Positions 41,331 to 50,690 are shown, counted from the stretch's first letter. The stretch is 64,000 nt of DNA from Pseudarthrobacter sp. SSS035 (GCF_023273875.1 NZ_CP096882.1:3782001-3846000), one strand, 5' to 3'. The notes: a model not told the origin generated them from the letters alone. A program made the numbers and translations.

Positions 41331-44126
41331 ATGAACGCCGTCCAGAGGTTCATCAGAAGCAAAGTGCTGCTGCTGACCGCGGCCATCTTGATCGCAGCCA
41401 TGTGCTTGTCGGTCCTCGTCCAAGGCCAGTCGCAGGCCGCACTCAACCGAACGGTAGATGAGAACTCGCGGGGTCTCTACGACGTCCTGGTCCAGGCCAA
41501 GGCAGGCTCCGGGGCGCTGATGCAGCCGGAGATCGCCAACGGCGGCGGCGGCATCGGCTTTGACCAGCTCGAGAGCATCCGGAAGCTTTCCGGAACGTCC
41601 GTGGCGGCCCCCATCAGCCTCGTGTCCCGCGTGACGCAGAACCTGGAAGCGCCACGGCTCGACGCCATGGACTATCTTGGCTACAACTCGGGGCTGGCAG
41701 GCACAGCCACTACAGACCAGGCCGCCGGCGCAACGGACCCCAGCAAATGGCCCGCTGCTGAGTCCGTGCTCGGCGACACCGCCAAGAAGTACCGCCTGAC
41801 CGCCAGTGCCGTCAGCTCCGACGGTGTCTCCGAACAGACCCTGTTCAAGTCCTCCGCCGAGGGCAGCCTGGGCAAGGCCCGCCTGATCGAAGAGCAGACG
41901 GCCGGCGGCACCAGCATCCGGATTGCCCCTCCCGCAGGCGAGACGGGCATCAAATTCCCCGCTCCAGCTGGCGGCTCCGAACACAACCTGTTCAATCTTT
42001 CGGTGTCACTGCCGCTGTCTCCCGAAGTGACCGAGTCCGTGGTCGCTGTCGACCCCGTCTCCGAGCGCGCACTGCTCGGCACAGCCGGCGACTTCCTCGC
42101 CCCCCTGGAGAAGGCACCGCCCGCTGACGCGCGGAACGCGGGTGCCATCGGCCGGCACTTCGAAAGCCTCTTCACCAACGGCATCAGCCAGGAAGAACTC
42201 AAAGAGGGCCCCGACTTCCTCGGCGTCAAGCTCAAGTACTGGGCACCGCTGATGACCCAGTACCAGCAGGCGAAGCGCAGCGGACAGCTGACCGCGGACT
42301 CGCAGGCCATTCCCCTGGTTGTCCGTTCCGGCACGTCCCTGGACCTTAAGTACAACGTGAAGATCGAGGAGATCGACGCCGCGGGCAAGGTTGTCAAGGA
42401 CGTCGGCACCGCCACGCGTTCCCTCGGTAAGGACTACCTGCCGTTTGTTTCCAAGGACCCGTTCGCTCTGTCCTGGCCCGGTTCCACCGACCACTCCGGT
42501 CTCCTCGGCAGCGCCGGCAACTTCAACCAGGGCCTCTACACCCCGGCTACGTGGAGCACCGACTTCGCTGCCGCGCCGAAGTACACCGACGGCGAAGCCG
42601 CGGCCAATGGTGCGGTCCAGAAGACCGCCGTTCCCGGGGACTGGGTCACCGTCAACCGGCTGCCGGAGAAGGGTGCCAACGGCGCCCCGGTGGACCAGAC
42701 CCAGCGTGAGCCCGTGGACGAGCGTTCCTACCGCGAAGACCTGGCCACGGGAGAGAAGCTCGCGGCTCCGCTCGCCATGGTCTACGGCACCTTCGATGCC
42801 GCGGCTGTCGAGAAGGCCGCCGGTGACGTCAACCGCCTCCCGCTGGGCGGCTACGACCCCACCCCGCTCACCCTCACGAAGGACGCCGACGGCAAGACGG
42901 TCACCGATACCGAACTCAAGCCCTCGCTCAGTGCCACCGGACTGGCAAGCCAGTCGGCCGGTGCCATCACCGACTTCTACGGTCTGGCCGCCGCCCGCGG
43001 CTACAAGGACAACGCCGCCGTGATCGATGCCGTACGTGTCCGTGCCAAGGCCCCCGGCAGCTGGAAGGAAGCCCAGCCCGACGTCGAAAAGCTCGCCAGC
43101 GAGATCCGCGAAATGGGCCTGGAAGCCACTGTCGTGGCCGGTTCCGCCCGTGAGGACGCCAGCATCTTTGTCCCCGGATACTCCAAGGACGACGCCGGCA
43201 AGGAATCAGCGCTGGGCACTGTCCAGCAGTCCTGGGTCCGGCAGAATGCAGCGGACGCAGTCTCCGGCTCCCTCACCGGGACCAACGTGACACTGCTCTT
43301 CCTGACGCTGTGCGGAGCCGCGCTGTTGACCGGCGCCTCCACCGTCAGCTACATCCGCAAACGCAAACGTGAAGCCGGGACCCTCCGCGCCATGGGCTGG
43401 ACCCAAGTGCGCATCAGGAACTGGGTGCTTGAGGAATTCGGTGTCGGCGCCGCGCTGCTCGCGGTAGCCGGGATCGTCCTGAGCCTGGTCAGCTGGAGCG
43501 TGACCACAGCCATCGTCTCAGCCTCCGTCCTGGTCCTGTATGCGGCAGCGGCCTTCTTCGCCGCCCAACAGCTGCGCCACCGTGATGAGGTGGACCAGGA
43601 ACCGCAGCACGACGAGCGGCTGATCCCGGTGGACTCCCCGCTGACCTTTGCCAACCGGCAGCTCAGCACAAACAAGTTCAACACCCTGTCCCTGGCCGTC
43701 GCAGTCGGCGTTTTCGGAGCCGCGGTGGGCGGGCTGGTTGCCCTGCTCATCGACATCCCCCGTGCTGCCGGAGCGAGCGCCCTCAGCGGCCTGGCCGCAG
43801 CAAGCGTGGCCATGCCCAGCATGCTCCTGGCACTCGCCGGCGTCGCAGTGGGGCTGGTCCTGACCCTGGTCACCGGCCGGTTTGAGCTGAACGCCAAACG
43901 CCAGTACCTGGGCATCCTTGAGGCCATGGGCTGGAACCCGGACATGCTCCGCCAGGTCCGTCTTTTCGAAAACGCGCTGGTAGGCACGGTGGCCCTGCCG
44001 CTGGGCGTCCTTGGCGCGCTGGGCATCGGGCTCCTCCTTGCCCCGTATGCCGCGCTATGGGCCGGCGTCGCCGGCCTCGTGGCTGTACTTTGCTGGATAC
44101 CGATTGCAACGAAAGTGGTCCAATGA
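41331..44126 (+). CDS. FtsX-type ABC transporter permease
   Basis: A 931-residue membrane protein of the MacB/FtsX permease class. One N-terminal helix (KVLLLTAAILIAAMCLSVLV) is followed by an extracellular region of about 580 residues and then helices in two FtsX modules: TLLFLTLCGAALLTGASTVS with REAGTLRAMGWTQVRIRNWV, and LSLAVAVGVFGAAVGGLVALL with LGILEAMGWNPDMLRQVRLF. The RAMGW and EAMGW loops are the coupling motifs for the ATPase. Such exporters move lipoproteins, peptides or cell-surface signals rather than small nutrients. The stop overlaps the ATPase start by ATGA. Confidence 0.87.
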   Translation: MNAVQRFIRSKVLLLTAAILIAAMCLSVLVQGQSQAALNRTVDENSRGLYDVLVQAKAGSGALMQPEIANGGGGIGFDQLESIRKLSGTSVAAPISLVSRVTQNLEAPRLDAMDYLGYNSGLAGTATTDQAAGATDPSKWPAAESVLGDTAKKYRLTASAVSSDGVSEQTLFKSSAEGSLGKARLIEEQTAGGTSIRIAPPAGETGIKFPAPAGGSEHNLFNLSVSLPLSPEVTESVVAVDPVSERALLGTAGDFLAPLEKAPPADARNAGAIGRHFESLFTNGISQEELKEGPDFLGVKLKYWAPLMTQYQQAKRSGQLTADSQAIPLVVRSGTSLDLKYNVKIEEIDAAGKVVKDVGTATRSLGKDYLPFVSKDPFALSWPGSTDHSGLLGSAGNFNQGLYTPATWSTDFAAAPKYTDGEAAANGAVQKTAVPGDWVTVNRLPEKGANGAPVDQTQREPVDERSYREDLATGEKLAAPLAMVYGTFDAAAVEKAAGDVNRLPLGGYDPTPLTLTKDADGKTVTDTELKPSLSATGLASQSAGAITDFYGLAAARGYKDNAAVIDAVRVRAKAPGSWKEAQPDVEKLASEIREMGLEATVVAGSAREDASIFVPGYSKDDAGKESALGTVQQSWVRQNAADAVSGSLTGTNVTLLFLTLCGAALLTGASTVSYIRKRKREAGTLRAMGWTQVRIRNWVLEEFGVGAALLAVAGIVLSLVSWSVTTAIVSASVLVLYAAAAFFAAQQLRHRDEVDQEPQHDERLIPVDSPLTFANRQLSTNKFNTLSLAVAVGVFGAAVGGLVALLIDIPRAAGASALSGLAAASVAMPSMLLALAGVAVGLVLTLVTGRFELNAKRQYLGILEAMGWNPDMLRQVRLFENALVGTVALPLGVLGALGIGLLLAPYAALWAGVAGLVAVLCWIPIATKVVQ

Positions 44127-44878
44127 CAAACGAGACGAACGTTTACCGGAGCCGGAGGTCCGGCTCGGCTGAGTCGCCCCTGCAGACCCGTGCCAACACC
44201 ATCGTCAAGGCCGCGGACCACGGGACCCCGCTGGAACTGAGCGACATCACCATCCGCTATGGCGGCGGTAAGAGCGGTGCCGAAGCCGTCAGTGTTGTGG
44301 AGAACTTCGACCTCACGCTGCACGCCGGCGAGATGCACTGCGTCGCCGGCCGAAGCGGATCCGGCAAGACCAGCATCCTGACAGTGGGTGCGGGACTGAC
44401 CCTGCCGACGTCGGGCCGTGTCTTCTGGGAAGGTGATTCCCTCGAAAGCATGGGCGACGACGAAATCGCCGACCGCCGTCGGGCCCTGATCGGTTACGTT
44501 GACCAGGGCGGCGCCCTGATCGACGGCATGAGCGCCCTCGAGAACGTCCTCCTGCCGGCCGTGCCCGACGGCGAGGTGGACCAGCGCCGCGACATGGCCA
44601 AGGACCTCCTGGACCTGGTGGGCCTGGGCCGCCGGATGCGGCACCGTCCGGCCCAGCTGTCCGGTGGTGAACGCCAGCGTGTGGCGATCGCCCGCGCCCT
44701 GATCCTGGGTACGCGCGTCCTGGTGGTTGATGAGCCCACGGCCAGCCTGGACAGGGCCTCCGCAAACCGCATCATCAGCATCCTCAAGGACACCACCTCG
44801 GACGGCATCGCAGTACTGGTCGCTTCACACGACCACGAACTGGTCCGCCTGAGCGATACGCTGACTGAACTGATCTAG
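44123..44878 (+). CDS. ABC transporter ATP-binding protein
   Basis: A 251-residue ATPase of the MacB/LolD type that drives the preceding permease. Walker A is AGRSGSGKTS near residue 78, the ABC signature QLSGGERQRVAIARAL near residue 180, and Walker B is VLVVDEPTASLD; the H-loop is ASHDHE. An N-terminal extension of about 35 residues precedes the nucleotide domain. The ATG at 44123 lies in the ATGA overlap, which fixes the start and implies coupled translation. The transported substrate is unknown. Confidence 0.92.
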   Translation: MTNETNVYRSRRSGSAESPLQTRANTIVKAADHGTPLELSDITIRYGGGKSGAEAVSVVENFDLTLHAGEMHCVAGRSGSGKTSILTVGAGLTLPTSGRVFWEGDSLESMGDDEIADRRRALIGYVDQGGALIDGMSALENVLLPAVPDGEVDQRRDMAKDLLDLVGLGRRMRHRPAQLSGGERQRVAIARALILGTRVLVVDEPTASLDRASANRIISILKDTTSDGIAVLVASHDHELVRLSDTLTELI

Positions 44879-44900
44879 CCCTGCCCCTCCGCACCAAAGG

Positions 44901-44906
44901 TAACGT
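44901..44906 (+). promoter_or_regulatory. -10 box of metG (leaderless start)
   Basis: TAACGT followed by 6 nt and the GTG at 44913, without a Shine-Dalgarno sequence. Confidence 0.45.
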
Positions 44907-44912
44907 CCGCAC

Positions 44913-46472
44913 GTGAGCGCAACAGCCAAAACCCCGTTCTACATCACCACGGCCATCACCTACCCGAACGGTGTTCCGCACATCGGGCATGCCTACGAGT
45001 ACATCGCCACCGACGCCATGGCGCGCTTCAAGCGGCTGGACGGCTTTGACGTGATGTTCCTGACGGGCACGGATGAGCACGGCATGAAGATTGCGCAGGC
45101 GGCCGAGAAGGAAGGCCTCACGCCCAAGGAGCTGGTGGACCGCAACGCGGAAATTTACAAGTCTGCCCACGCCGCGCTGGGGATCACCTACGACCGCTTC
45201 ATCCGGACCACGGACGCTGACCACTATGCAGCGTCGCAGGCCATCTGGAAGAAGATGGAAGCCAACGGCGATATCTACCTGTCCAAGTACGAGGGCTGGT
45301 ACTCCGTCCGGGACGAGGCCTTCTACGTGGAGGACGACACCCTGGTCAAGGACGACGGCGTGCGGTACTCCAAGGAGACGGACACCGAGGTGACGTGGAC
45401 GGCTGAGGAGAGCTACTTCTTCCGGCTGTCCTCCTACCAGGACCGCCTGCTGGCGCTGTACGAGGCCCAGCCGGAGTTCGGGGCACCGCAGTCCCGCTTC
45501 AACGAGGTCATCAGCTTCGTCAAGCGCGGCCTCGAAGACCTGTCGATCAGCCGCACCACGTTCGACTGGGGTGTCCCCGTCCCCGGCAACGACAAGCACG
45601 TGATGTACGTCTGGGTGGACGCGCTCACCAACTACCTGACCGGCGTCGGCTACCCGGACGTCGAATCGGAATCGTTCAGGAAGTTCTGGCCCGCCGATGT
45701 GCATGTGATCGGCAAGGACATCTCACGGTTCCACGCCATCTACTGGCCGGCGTTCCTGATGAGCGCCGGCATTGAGCTGCCCAAGCGCGTCATGATCCAC
45801 GGCTTCCTGCACAACAACGGTGTGAAGATGTCCAAGTCGCTCGGAAACGTGGTGGCACCGGCAGACTTCGTGGCGCAGTACGGGCTGGACCAGGTACGGT
45901 TCTTCTTCCTCCGAGAGGTCCCGTTCGGCGCCGACGGCAGCTACAACCATGAGGCCATCGTGGGCCGCATGAACTCGGACCTGGCCAACAACTTCGGCAA
46001 CCTGGCGCAGCGTTCGCTGTCCATGGTGGCCAAGAACTGTGAGGGCCGGGTCCCGGTTCCGGGTGCCTTCACGGCGGAAGACACCGCGATCCTGGCACAG
46101 GCCAACGGGCTCCTTGAGACCGCCCGGGCCGCCTTCGAAAAGCAGGAATTCAGCCGCGCACTCGAGGCCATCTGGGGCGTCCTGGGGGACACCAACGCCT
46201 ACTTTGCCGAGCAGGCTCCCTGGGTACTGCGGAAGACTGACGTCGAACGCATGAACACCGTGCTGTACGTGACGCTGGAAGTGCTGCGCATCGTGGCTAT
46301 CCTGGCCCAGCCAGTGATGCCCACCGCCACGGCCGCGCTGTTGGACACTCTGGGACAGCCCGACGGCGGATCCCGCCACTTCTCCGCGCTCACCACACCT
46401 ATTGTCGCCGGAACTCCGCTGCCGGCTCCGGCGCCCGTCTTCCCCAAGTATGAGGAACCGGCCGAAGCCTAG
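44913..46472 (+). CDS. metG: Methionyl-tRNA synthetase
   Basis: A 519-residue class I enzyme that charges tRNA-Met. The HIGH motif is PHIGHAYEY (residues 20-28), LTGTDEHGMK follows, WADALTNYLTG-like WVDALTNYL lies near residue 235, and KMSKSLGN is the KMSKS loop near residue 302. The length matches the short form without a C-terminal dimerisation domain; no zinc-binding cysteine cluster is seen. A GTG start without Shine-Dalgarno lies six bases after TAACGT. It follows the ABC exporter by 34 bp. Confidence 0.95.
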   Translation: MSATAKTPFYITTAITYPNGVPHIGHAYEYIATDAMARFKRLDGFDVMFLTGTDEHGMKIAQAAEKEGLTPKELVDRNAEIYKSAHAALGITYDRFIRTTDADHYAASQAIWKKMEANGDIYLSKYEGWYSVRDEAFYVEDDTLVKDDGVRYSKETDTEVTWTAEESYFFRLSSYQDRLLALYEAQPEFGAPQSRFNEVISFVKRGLEDLSISRTTFDWGVPVPGNDKHVMYVWVDALTNYLTGVGYPDVESESFRKFWPADVHVIGKDISRFHAIYWPAFLMSAGIELPKRVMIHGFLHNNGVKMSKSLGNVVAPADFVAQYGLDQVRFFFLREVPFGADGSYNHEAIVGRMNSDLANNFGNLAQRSLSMVAKNCEGRVPVPGAFTAEDTAILAQANGLLETARAAFEKQEFSRALEAIWGVLGDTNAYFAEQAPWVLRKTDVERMNTVLYVTLEVLRIVAILAQPVMPTATAALLDTLGQPDGGSRHFSALTTPIVAGTPLPAPAPVFPKYEEPAEA

Positions 46473-46537
46473 GTATGTCCCTGCTGGCTACTTGCCGGTA
46501 CGCGGACTGAGTACGGTTCCGGGGCCCGTCAGTAGGG

Positions 46538-46555
46538 CCCGCCTTGTAAGGCGGG
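46538..46555 (+). terminator. Hairpin downstream of metG
   Basis: CCCGCCTT-GT-AAGGCGGG, an 8-bp perfect stem without a T-run, flanked by two copies of ACTGAGTAC (46506-46514 and 46557-46565). It may end metG or belong to the leader of the surface-protein gene. Confidence 0.4.
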
Positions 46556-46607
46556 TACTGAGTACTGGAGACATCATGGTGTCCGCCTGTCTAGCCTTAT
46601 CTGGTTA

Positions 46608-46682
46608 GCAAACTGATGATTCGCATCTGGGAGAACCGTCGCCCCGATGCTGTCCGTTTGCCTTTAGCCCTCCGCGTCGGGG
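46608..46682 (+). promoter_or_regulatory. Possible structured leader of the surface-protein gene
   Basis: In the 269-bp gap after metG, GCAAAC (46608-46613) is complementary to GTTTGC (46656-46661) and CCCCGA (46642-46647) to TCGGGG (46677-46682). These pairings cross, so they would form a pseudoknot or alternate. I do not recognise a known riboswitch. TGTCTG (46702-46707) and CAGACA (46720-46725) form another inverted repeat just before the start. Confidence 0.3.
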
Positions 46683-46741
46683 ATGGCGCCGTTCTTCCAC
46701 CTGTCTGATCAGTTTGGACCAGACAATGGATGGAGACGGAA

Positions 46742-47572
46742 ATGAAACGGATCCTTGCCGCTTTTGGTGTCGCGGGTCTTGCGCTATTGGGTGCCACTGC
46801 GCCGGCCACCGCGTCGCCTTCTGAGGACGAGAAAAAGATCACCATTTGCCACGCCACCGGCTCGGAAAGCAATCCCTACAGGCCGGAGACCATCAGCCTC
46901 AATGCGCTCAACGCCCACATGGGCCACCAGCACCATGAGGACATCATTCCGGCCAACGACGGGAAAGTTCTTCCCGGCGGCCAGAACCTTGACAAGGCCA
47001 GTATCTGGAATGCAGGCTGCGCCGCACCAGGCGAGGGTAACGGCAATGGTAACGGCAACGGCGATCACAAGATCACCATCTGCCACGCCACCGGCTCGGA
47101 CAAGAACCCGTACGAGTCGAATACGATCGCCCTGCAGGGGCTCAACGGCCACGCCAACGCCAACCACCAGCACACTGAAGACATCATCCCGCCGAACAAC
47201 GGCAACGTGCTGCCTGCAGGCCAGAACTGGACGGCTCAGGGGCAGGCTACTTACTACAACAACTGCGTTCCCACGACCGTGCCGCCAGTAGTGCCGCCTG
47301 TTGTTCCTCCGGTGGTCCCGCCTGCTGTTACTCCGGTGACGCCGGGCGAAACTCCCAGAGGTGCTGTTGTGGGTGCGCCGGCGGGTGGTCAAGGTGCCGT
47401 AGCTGCCAACAACCCTGGCTTCAATGTCCAGACTGCAATGGCAGGTTCGACTGACGTTGCCATCGCCCCCTGGGCCGCTGGCATCGTCGTGATGTTGCTC
47501 GCTGCAGCGGGAGTGGCTGCCCGCAGGACCCTGGCAGCCAGCGGTACCGTATCCCGGCCCCGGAAGGAATAA
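46742..47572 (+). CDS. Secreted surface protein with two ICHATGS repeats and C-terminal anchor
   Basis: A 276-residue exported protein. The signal peptide covers residues 1-24 (cleavage after PATA). Two copies of one domain follow (about 32-93 and 109-175), each with ITICHATGS, NPY, an H-rich HQHxEDIIP stretch, N-G-x-VLP-x-GQN, and a closing Cys. The two cysteines and several histidines per copy suggest a disulfide or metal site. A PPVV repeat (179-196) forms a stalk. The C-terminus has NNPGFNVQTA (223-232), a hydrophobic helix (240-260) and a basic tail RR..RPRKE, which is the layout of a sortase signal but without LPXTG. The next gene is a broken sortase. GGAG precedes the ATG. Confidence 0.78.
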   Translation: MKRILAAFGVAGLALLGATAPATASPSEDEKKITICHATGSESNPYRPETISLNALNAHMGHQHHEDIIPANDGKVLPGGQNLDKASIWNAGCAAPGEGNGNGNGNGDHKITICHATGSDKNPYESNTIALQGLNGHANANHQHTEDIIPPNNGNVLPAGQNWTAQGQATYYNNCVPTTVPPVVPPVVPPVVPPAVTPVTPGETPRGAVVGAPAGGQGAVAANNPGFNVQTAMAGSTDVAIAPWAAGIVVMLLAAAGVAARRTLAASGTVSRPRKE

Positions 47573-47687
47573 CGCCGGCTGCTGGCGCCCGCAGGGGCGC
47601 TGTTTGAATCACCGGCAGGCGCCGTGGCCGCAAGGGCACGGCGCCTGCCGGCAAACCAGGCAAATCCGACTCACAAGCGGGGTAACC

Positions 47688-48369
47688 ATGGACAGCGATC
47701 GAAGGCTCTTTACCACCAAAAGCATCGTCTTCGTGGTGCTTTGCGGCGTGCTGGCCTACCTGGCGTTCGCATTTCTGCCCTTCCTGGCCGGGCCGGGACC
47801 GTCGCCGACCGTGACCGGGGTTGCTGTGCAGCCGACCACCCAGGTCCCAGCGCCGTCCACCCCCACACCCTCCACTGACACCGGAGACCCGGTCCCGGCC
47901 GGTCCGGCAGCGTCGCCGCCGCGGCGGCTGGTGTACCCGGCCGCAGACATCGATGTGGTGGTCCATCCGCTCGAACCCACCGGCGAGGACCAGGCCACCC
48001 AGACCATCGTGCCGCCCCCCCACCATGGACGGCTACTGGCTGTCGCCCTACGGCGCCCCCGGCGCGGGCTCGGTCAACACCACGTACATCGCCGGGCACA
48101 GCTGGACGGACCGGGATGCGCCGTTCAACCGGCTGAGTACCCACACGGCGGCAGGTGACAGGCTGACCGTGGCCACAGCCACGGGCGAAGTGGCCTACCT
48201 GGTGGATTCAGTGACTACCTACGAAAAATCCGGGCTCAAAGACAGCCCCATCTGGCAGGTGGCACCCAACAGGCTGGTCCTGATTTCCTGCTATACGGGT
48301 GATGCCTGGGGCACCAACGTGGTGGTGGTGGCCTCACCGGAGGACCCACGCCTCCGTCTCAGTAAATGA
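47688..48369 (+). pseudogene. Class F-like sortase, frameshifted at a run of seven C
   Basis: The first part (47688 to about 48015) encodes a membrane helix (SIVFVVLCGVLAYLAFAFLP), a Pro/Thr/Ser linker and the first strand IDVVVHPLE. The rest, in the next frame, encodes MDGYWLSPYG, YIAGHSWTDRDAPFNRL with the catalytic His, GDRLTVAT and LVLISCYTGD with the catalytic Cys. The frames meet at seven consecutive C (48015-48021); six would restore one protein of about 226 residues. The usual catalytic Arg is not obvious in TNVVVVASP. Mutation, phase variation or a sequencing error are all possible. It lies 115 bp after the surface protein, its likely substrate. Confidence 0.8.
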
Positions 48370-48372
48370 GAC
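48356..48372. promoter_or_regulatory. 17-bp palindrome upstream of leuB
   Basis: GTCTCA-GTAAA-TGAGAC, identical in its half-sites to the ilvD site at 33652. It lies 40 bp before the leuB ATG and overlaps the end of the sortase gene. Confidence 0.7.
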
Positions 48373-48412
48373 TGATTGTCCGGCATGCGGATGATCTAAA
48401 TATTCTTGGAGC

Positions 48413-49465
48413 ATGAGCGCATCCACGATCAATCTCGCTGTCATTCCCGGTGACGGCATTGGCCCAGAGGTCATTGCCGAGGCACTGAAGGTCCTCGAGA
48501 AGGCTGTCGCCGCTGAAGGCGTTGTCCTCGAGCAGACCCACTACCGGCTCGGTGCCGAGCACTGGCTGGCCACCGGCGAGACCCTTCCGGATGAGGTCCT
48601 CGCCGACCTGCGTACACGGGACGCGATCCTCTTCGGTGCTGTCGGTGCCGCCCCCGGCGACACCCGGATTCCGTCCGGCATCATCGAGCGGGAAATGCTG
48701 CTCAAGCTCCGCTTCAGCCTGGACCACTACGTCAACCTGCGGCCGTCGCGGCTGTACGGAACAGTGGGGAGCCCGCTGGCCAATCCCGGCACCATCGATT
48801 TTATCGTCGTCCGTGAGGGAACCGAGGGCCCATATGTGGGCAACGGCGGCTCGCTTCGCACCGGCACACCCCACGAGGTGGCCACCGAGGTCTCACTGAA
48901 CACGGCATATGGCGTGGAGCGCGTTGTCCGCGATGCCTTCCGCCGCGCCAGCGCCCGGGAACGCAAGCATGTGACCCTGGTGCACAAGCACAACGTTCTC
49001 GTCTACGCCGGCCACCTGTGGAAGCGCACCGTCGAGGCAGTGGCCCGGGAATTCCCCGAGGTCACCCACGATTACCTGCACGTTGATGCGGCCACCATCT
49101 TTATGGTCACCGACCCCTCACGCTTCGATGTCATTGTCACCGACAACCTCTTCGGCGACATCCTCACTGACCTCGCTGCAGCCATCACCGGCGGCATCGG
49201 GCTGGCGGCGTCGGGCAACATCAACATGGACCGCACCGCCCCGTCCATGTTTGAACCGGTCCACGGTTCGGCCCCGGACATCGCCGGACAGCAGAAGGCA
49301 GATCCCACCGCGGCCATCCTGTCGGCGGTGCTCCTGCTGGACCACCTCGGCTACACCGCCGCGGCCCGCAGGATCGAAGCTGCGGTGATCGCCGACGTCG
49401 AAACCCGCGACGGCGGCGCCCGCAGTACCAGCGCCGTCGGGGACGCCATCGCCGCAGCGCTCTAA
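48413..49465 (+). CDS. leuB: 3-isopropylmalate dehydrogenase
   Basis: A 350-residue NAD-dependent enzyme that oxidatively decarboxylates 3-isopropylmalate, the third step of leucine synthesis. The N-terminal AVIPGDGIGPEVIAEALKVL, the substrate-site arginines in EMLLKLRFSLDHYVNLRPSR, VREGTEGPYVGNGG, and the metal site VTDNLFGDILTDLAAAITG are diagnostic; EPVHGSAPDIAGQ binds NAD. Length matches the actinobacterial form. TTGGAG precedes the ATG. A GTCTCA-N5-TGAGAC palindrome 40 bp upstream ties it to leuC and ilvD. ilvE follows after 112 bp. Confidence 0.97.
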   Translation: MSASTINLAVIPGDGIGPEVIAEALKVLEKAVAAEGVVLEQTHYRLGAEHWLATGETLPDEVLADLRTRDAILFGAVGAAPGDTRIPSGIIEREMLLKLRFSLDHYVNLRPSRLYGTVGSPLANPGTIDFIVVREGTEGPYVGNGGSLRTGTPHEVATEVSLNTAYGVERVVRDAFRRASARERKHVTLVHKHNVLVYAGHLWKRTVEAVAREFPEVTHDYLHVDAATIFMVTDPSRFDVIVTDNLFGDILTDLAAAITGGIGLAASGNINMDRTAPSMFEPVHGSAPDIAGQQKADPTAAILSAVLLLDHLGYTAAARRIEAAVIADVETRDGGARSTSAVGDAIAAAL

Positions 49466-49577
49466 ACCATGCTCTTGAGACTCGGTTAACCGGCGTAAGC
49501 TAGTTTCGAATCACCAAATGCTGCCCTGCGGTTCAGTGCTGAACCACATTCAGAAGGCAGCCGATCGTGGAGGAACC

Positions 49578-50690
49578 ATGACTCAGACCGCCCATGGCGT
49601 CGAATTTAACCAGCAGCTCTCGGCAACCCCGAAGCCAGCTGAAGAGCGTGCAGCCATCCTGGCCAACCCGGGATTTGGCAACTACTTCACCGACCACACC
49701 GCCGTCGTCGACTACAGCGTCGACGAGCAAGGCGAGGGTGGCTGGCACAACGCGCGCGTTGAGGCCTACGGACCCATCTCCCTGGACCCGTCTGCCGCGG
49801 TGCTGCACTACGGCCAGGAGATCTTCGAAGGCCTTAAGGCATACCGCCACGCTGACGGCTCAATCTGGACCTTCCGTCCGGAGGCCAACGCGGCCCGCCT
49901 GAACAAGTCGGCCCGACGCCTCGCACTCCCGGAACTGCCCGAGGAATACTTCCTCGGCGCCATCCGGGAACTGGTGCAGGCGGACAAGGAATGGGTTCCC
50001 GCCGGTGACGGCGAGGCCCTGTACCTGCGCCCGTTCATGATCGCCACCGAGGCGTTCCTGGGTGTCCGGGCAGCGCGGGAGGTGTCCTTCCGGGTGATCG
50101 CATCGCCCGCCGGCAACTACTTCGGCGGCGAGCTCAAGCCCGTGTCCATCTGGATCTCCCGCGAGTACGCCCGCGCAGGCCGCGGCGGCACCGGTGCGGC
50201 CAAGTGCGGCGGCAACTACGCCGCCTCCCTGATCGCCCAGCAGGAAGCCGAAGCCAACGGCTGCAAGCAGGTGCTGTTCCTGGACCACTTCAATGACAAT
50301 GCCGTAGAGGAACTCGGCGGCATGAACGTGTTCTTCGTGATGAAGGACGGCTCGCTGGTGACGCCCGCGCTGAGTGGAACCATCCTGGAAGGCATCACCA
50401 GAATGTCCGTCATCCAGGTGGCCAAGGACATGGGCCGTGAAGTGACGGAGCGCAAGATCACCCTGGACGAATGGCGCGACGGCGTGGCCTCCGGTGAGAT
50501 CGCCGAGGTCTTCGCCTGCGGCACCGCAGCGGTGATCACCCCGATCGGTGTCCTCAAGGACACCACCGAATTCATCGGCTCCGAGGACGCGAAGGCGGGG
50601 GAGACCACCATGGCCATCCGCGAACAGCTCCTCGGCATCCAGACCGGAACCGTGGCGGATACCCACGGCTGGCTGACCCGACTGGCCTAG
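49578..50690 (+). CDS. ilvE: Branched-chain amino acid aminotransferase
   Basis: A 370-residue PLP enzyme of fold type IV that performs the last step to valine, leucine and isoleucine. HYGQEIFEGLKAYRHADGSI, PEANAARLNKSARRLALPEL and RGGTGAAKCGGNYAASL (PLP-binding Lys) are class signatures; FACGTAAVITPIG follows near residue 310. The start at 49578 has GTGGAGG upstream; a frame open to 49518 is unsupported. Only a half-site TGAGAC (49476-49481) of the leucine palindrome lies upstream. A strong hairpin at 50714-50773 ends the transcript. Confidence 0.96.
   Translation: MTQTAHGVEFNQQLSATPKPAEERAAILANPGFGNYFTDHTAVVDYSVDEQGEGGWHNARVEAYGPISLDPSAAVLHYGQEIFEGLKAYRHADGSIWTFRPEANAARLNKSARRLALPELPEEYFLGAIRELVQADKEWVPAGDGEALYLRPFMIATEAFLGVRAAREVSFRVIASPAGNYFGGELKPVSIWISREYARAGRGGTGAAKCGGNYAASLIAQQEAEANGCKQVLFLDHFNDNAVEELGGMNVFFVMKDGSLVTPALSGTILEGITRMSVIQVAKDMGREVTERKITLDEWRDGVASGEIAEVFACGTAAVITPIGVLKDTTEFIGSEDAKAGETTMAIREQLLGIQTGTVADTHGWLTRLA

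Noticed and set aside
49476..49481. Fourth leucine-regulon site before ilvE
   Set aside because: Only one half-site (TGAGAC) is present; the partner position does not match GTCTCA.
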